A stretch of 43,489 bases of DNA from Spirochaetales bacterium (GTDB lineage Bacteria; Spirochaetota; Spirochaetia; DSM-27196; Alkalispirochaetaceae): assembly GCA_028282545.1 (NCBI GenBank), contig JANQHT010000030.1:1-43489 (forward strand), in the 5' to 3' direction. The position numbers and the translations under genes were made by a program. A model generated the notes under the pieces. The model did not search any database. It saw nothing but the letters and a program-made list of their open reading frames with translations, and was not told the origin of the DNA. How positions within the stretch are numbered: the stretch's first letter is position 1; each line of letters starts with the position of its first letter. Positions 42,661-43,489 of this stretch are shown piece after piece.

Positions 42661-43298
42661 TGCTCCACCGCGAGGGAGAAGATCCGGTGATCATTATCGA
42701 AGGCCAGATCGGTGTCGGAAAGACGACGATCGGCGAGATCGTGCACAAGCGGTTCGGACTCGAACTGTACCGCGAACTGGGAAACCCGCAGACCCTGAGA
42801 CTGCTCGATCAGTTCTACGCGGACAAGGCTCGGTGGGCGTTCACCCTCCAGATCCACTTTCTCAACGAGCGGTTCCGCATGATCAAGGAAATTTTCCGCC
42901 GGGGCGGCGGCGTCCTGGATCGATCGATCTTCGGCGACCGGATCTTCGCGGAGATGTTGCACGCCGACGGCTCCATGACAGACGAAGAGTTCGGGACGTA
43001 CTGTACCCTCCTGGACAACATGCTCGAACACGCCCAGGACCCCCGGCTGCTCATCTACCTGGACTGCACCGTAGAGACCGCGCTGGATCGCATCCGGATC
43101 CGGAGCCGCGGCCTGGAACCGGGTATTCCCCGGGACTACCTGGAAAACCTCAACAACCGCTACCTCAAGTGGTACGATCAGTACCGTCTTTCGCCCAAGA
43201 TATTCGTCAACACCGAGGAATTTCACGTGGACCACCCGGATGAACTCGAACCGGTGATCGCGCGCATCGGCGCCGCGATCGAATCGAGCGCACCCTAG
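42660..43298 (+). CDS. Deoxynucleoside kinase (dAK/dGK family)
   Basis: Salvage kinase giving deoxynucleoside 5'-monophosphates. 212 residues. P-loop IIIEGQIGVGKTT, a FTLQIHFLNERFRMIKEIF helix, the DRS motif in VLDRSIFGDRIFAEML, the lid RIRSRGLEPGIPRDYLENLNNRYLKWYD and a C-terminal NTEEFHV. All are typical of the Bacillus-type dAK/dGK family. The ATG overlaps the previous stop (TAATG). It is the last gene in the window; whether it belongs to the envelope operon functionally or only by position is not clear. Confidence 0.93.
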   Translation: MLHREGEDPVIIIEGQIGVGKTTIGEIVHKRFGLELYRELGNPQTLRLLDQFYADKARWAFTLQIHFLNERFRMIKEIFRRGGGVLDRSIFGDRIFAEMLHADGSMTDEEFGTYCTLLDNMLEHAQDPRLLIYLDCTVETALDRIRIRSRGLEPGIPRDYLENLNNRYLKWYDQYRLSPKIFVNTEEFHVDHPDELEPVIARIGAAIESSAP

Positions 43299-43489
43299 TC
43301 CGCATTTCTCACGCGGGGTGAATGAGAAGGGGCTTTTTGGGAGATAGCGGTGGGAGTTTGTGCTGTCGGCAGCAGGAGAGCGGTGGGAGACCATCAGATG
43401 CCTGCGACGTCGCGTTGATGGGAGCTGTTCGATCTCCTCGGCAAGGCTGGTCGCGGACCGATCCCCGTGGAGTGGGAATAGCGGGATCC
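43299..43489. other. Unassigned tail of the window
   Basis: 191 bases after the kinase. A short CCGC/GCGG pair occurs at about 43301-43317 without a T-run. An open frame beginning at 43324 runs to the edge but resembles nothing I know. No tRNA, repeat copy or promoter could be supported. The sequence ends in GGATCC. Confidence 0.3.

Noticed and set aside
43324-43489. Open frame reaching the window end
   Set aside because: No ribosome site, no similarity to a known family and unusual composition; too short to support a gene.

Overview
The window is about 43.5 kb of GC-rich bacterial chromosome, densely coded, with many GTG and TTG starts and long runs of ATGA/GTGA gene overlaps. The gene content fits a free-living spirochaete (class Spirochaetia). 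The pointers are a rpsF-ssb-rpsR-DUF2232-rplI-dnaB block, an rpsB-tsf-frr-uppS-cdsA-rseP block, a BMP-family (PnrA-like) nucleoside ABC importer operon, and outer-membrane proteins of diderm type (an Omp85/POTRA protein and a giant OmpA-tailed protein). The placement is inferred from gene order and protein sequence only; no 16S gene is present. I see no transposase, phage gene or CRISPR array.

Layout. 1-1025 is the start of rny (RNase Y), reading leftward. 1333-4817 holds a TetR regulator divergent from a two-gene operon: a cysteate-synthase-like enzyme and an alpha-oxoamine synthase of the serine palmitoyltransferase/cysteate acyltransferase type. Together these look like the first two steps of sulfonolipid (capnine) synthesis, the most interesting metabolic proposal here. 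4848-7206 reads leftward: tRNA-Arg(CCG), a Gx/HepSI-type membrane protein, an EcfT-like membrane protein and a VOC-domain protein. 7571-15646 reads rightward: maf, rpsB, tsf, frr, uppS, cdsA, rseP and a beta-propeller protein, covering translation plus envelope lipid synthesis and proteolysis. 15694-20076 reads leftward: rpsF, ssb, rpsR, a DUF2232 protein, rplI, dnaB and a ComFB-family gene.

20194-25920 reads rightward: a helical unknown, pyruvate kinase, a NifA-like sigma-54 activator, and amt-PII behind a near-consensus sigma-54 promoter with three palindromes upstream. An FGGY kinase (26047-27429, minus) is divergent from the BMP importer operon (27506-31879), whose last gene overlaps argH tail to tail. 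clpB (minus) is divergent from a 1,753-residue barrel/FlgD-Ig/OmpA protein, followed by an Omp85-like protein and a deoxynucleoside kinase.

Three intergenic gaps (1109-1320, 7264-7500, 33279-33433) carry copies of one structured dispersed repeat. Two copies have long outer inverted arms that differ between copies but changed together on both arms. The 24-base core is inverted relative to its flanks in one copy. A second regulatory oddity is a terminator-like hairpin with a T-run lying inside the signal-peptide codons of the Omp85-like gene.
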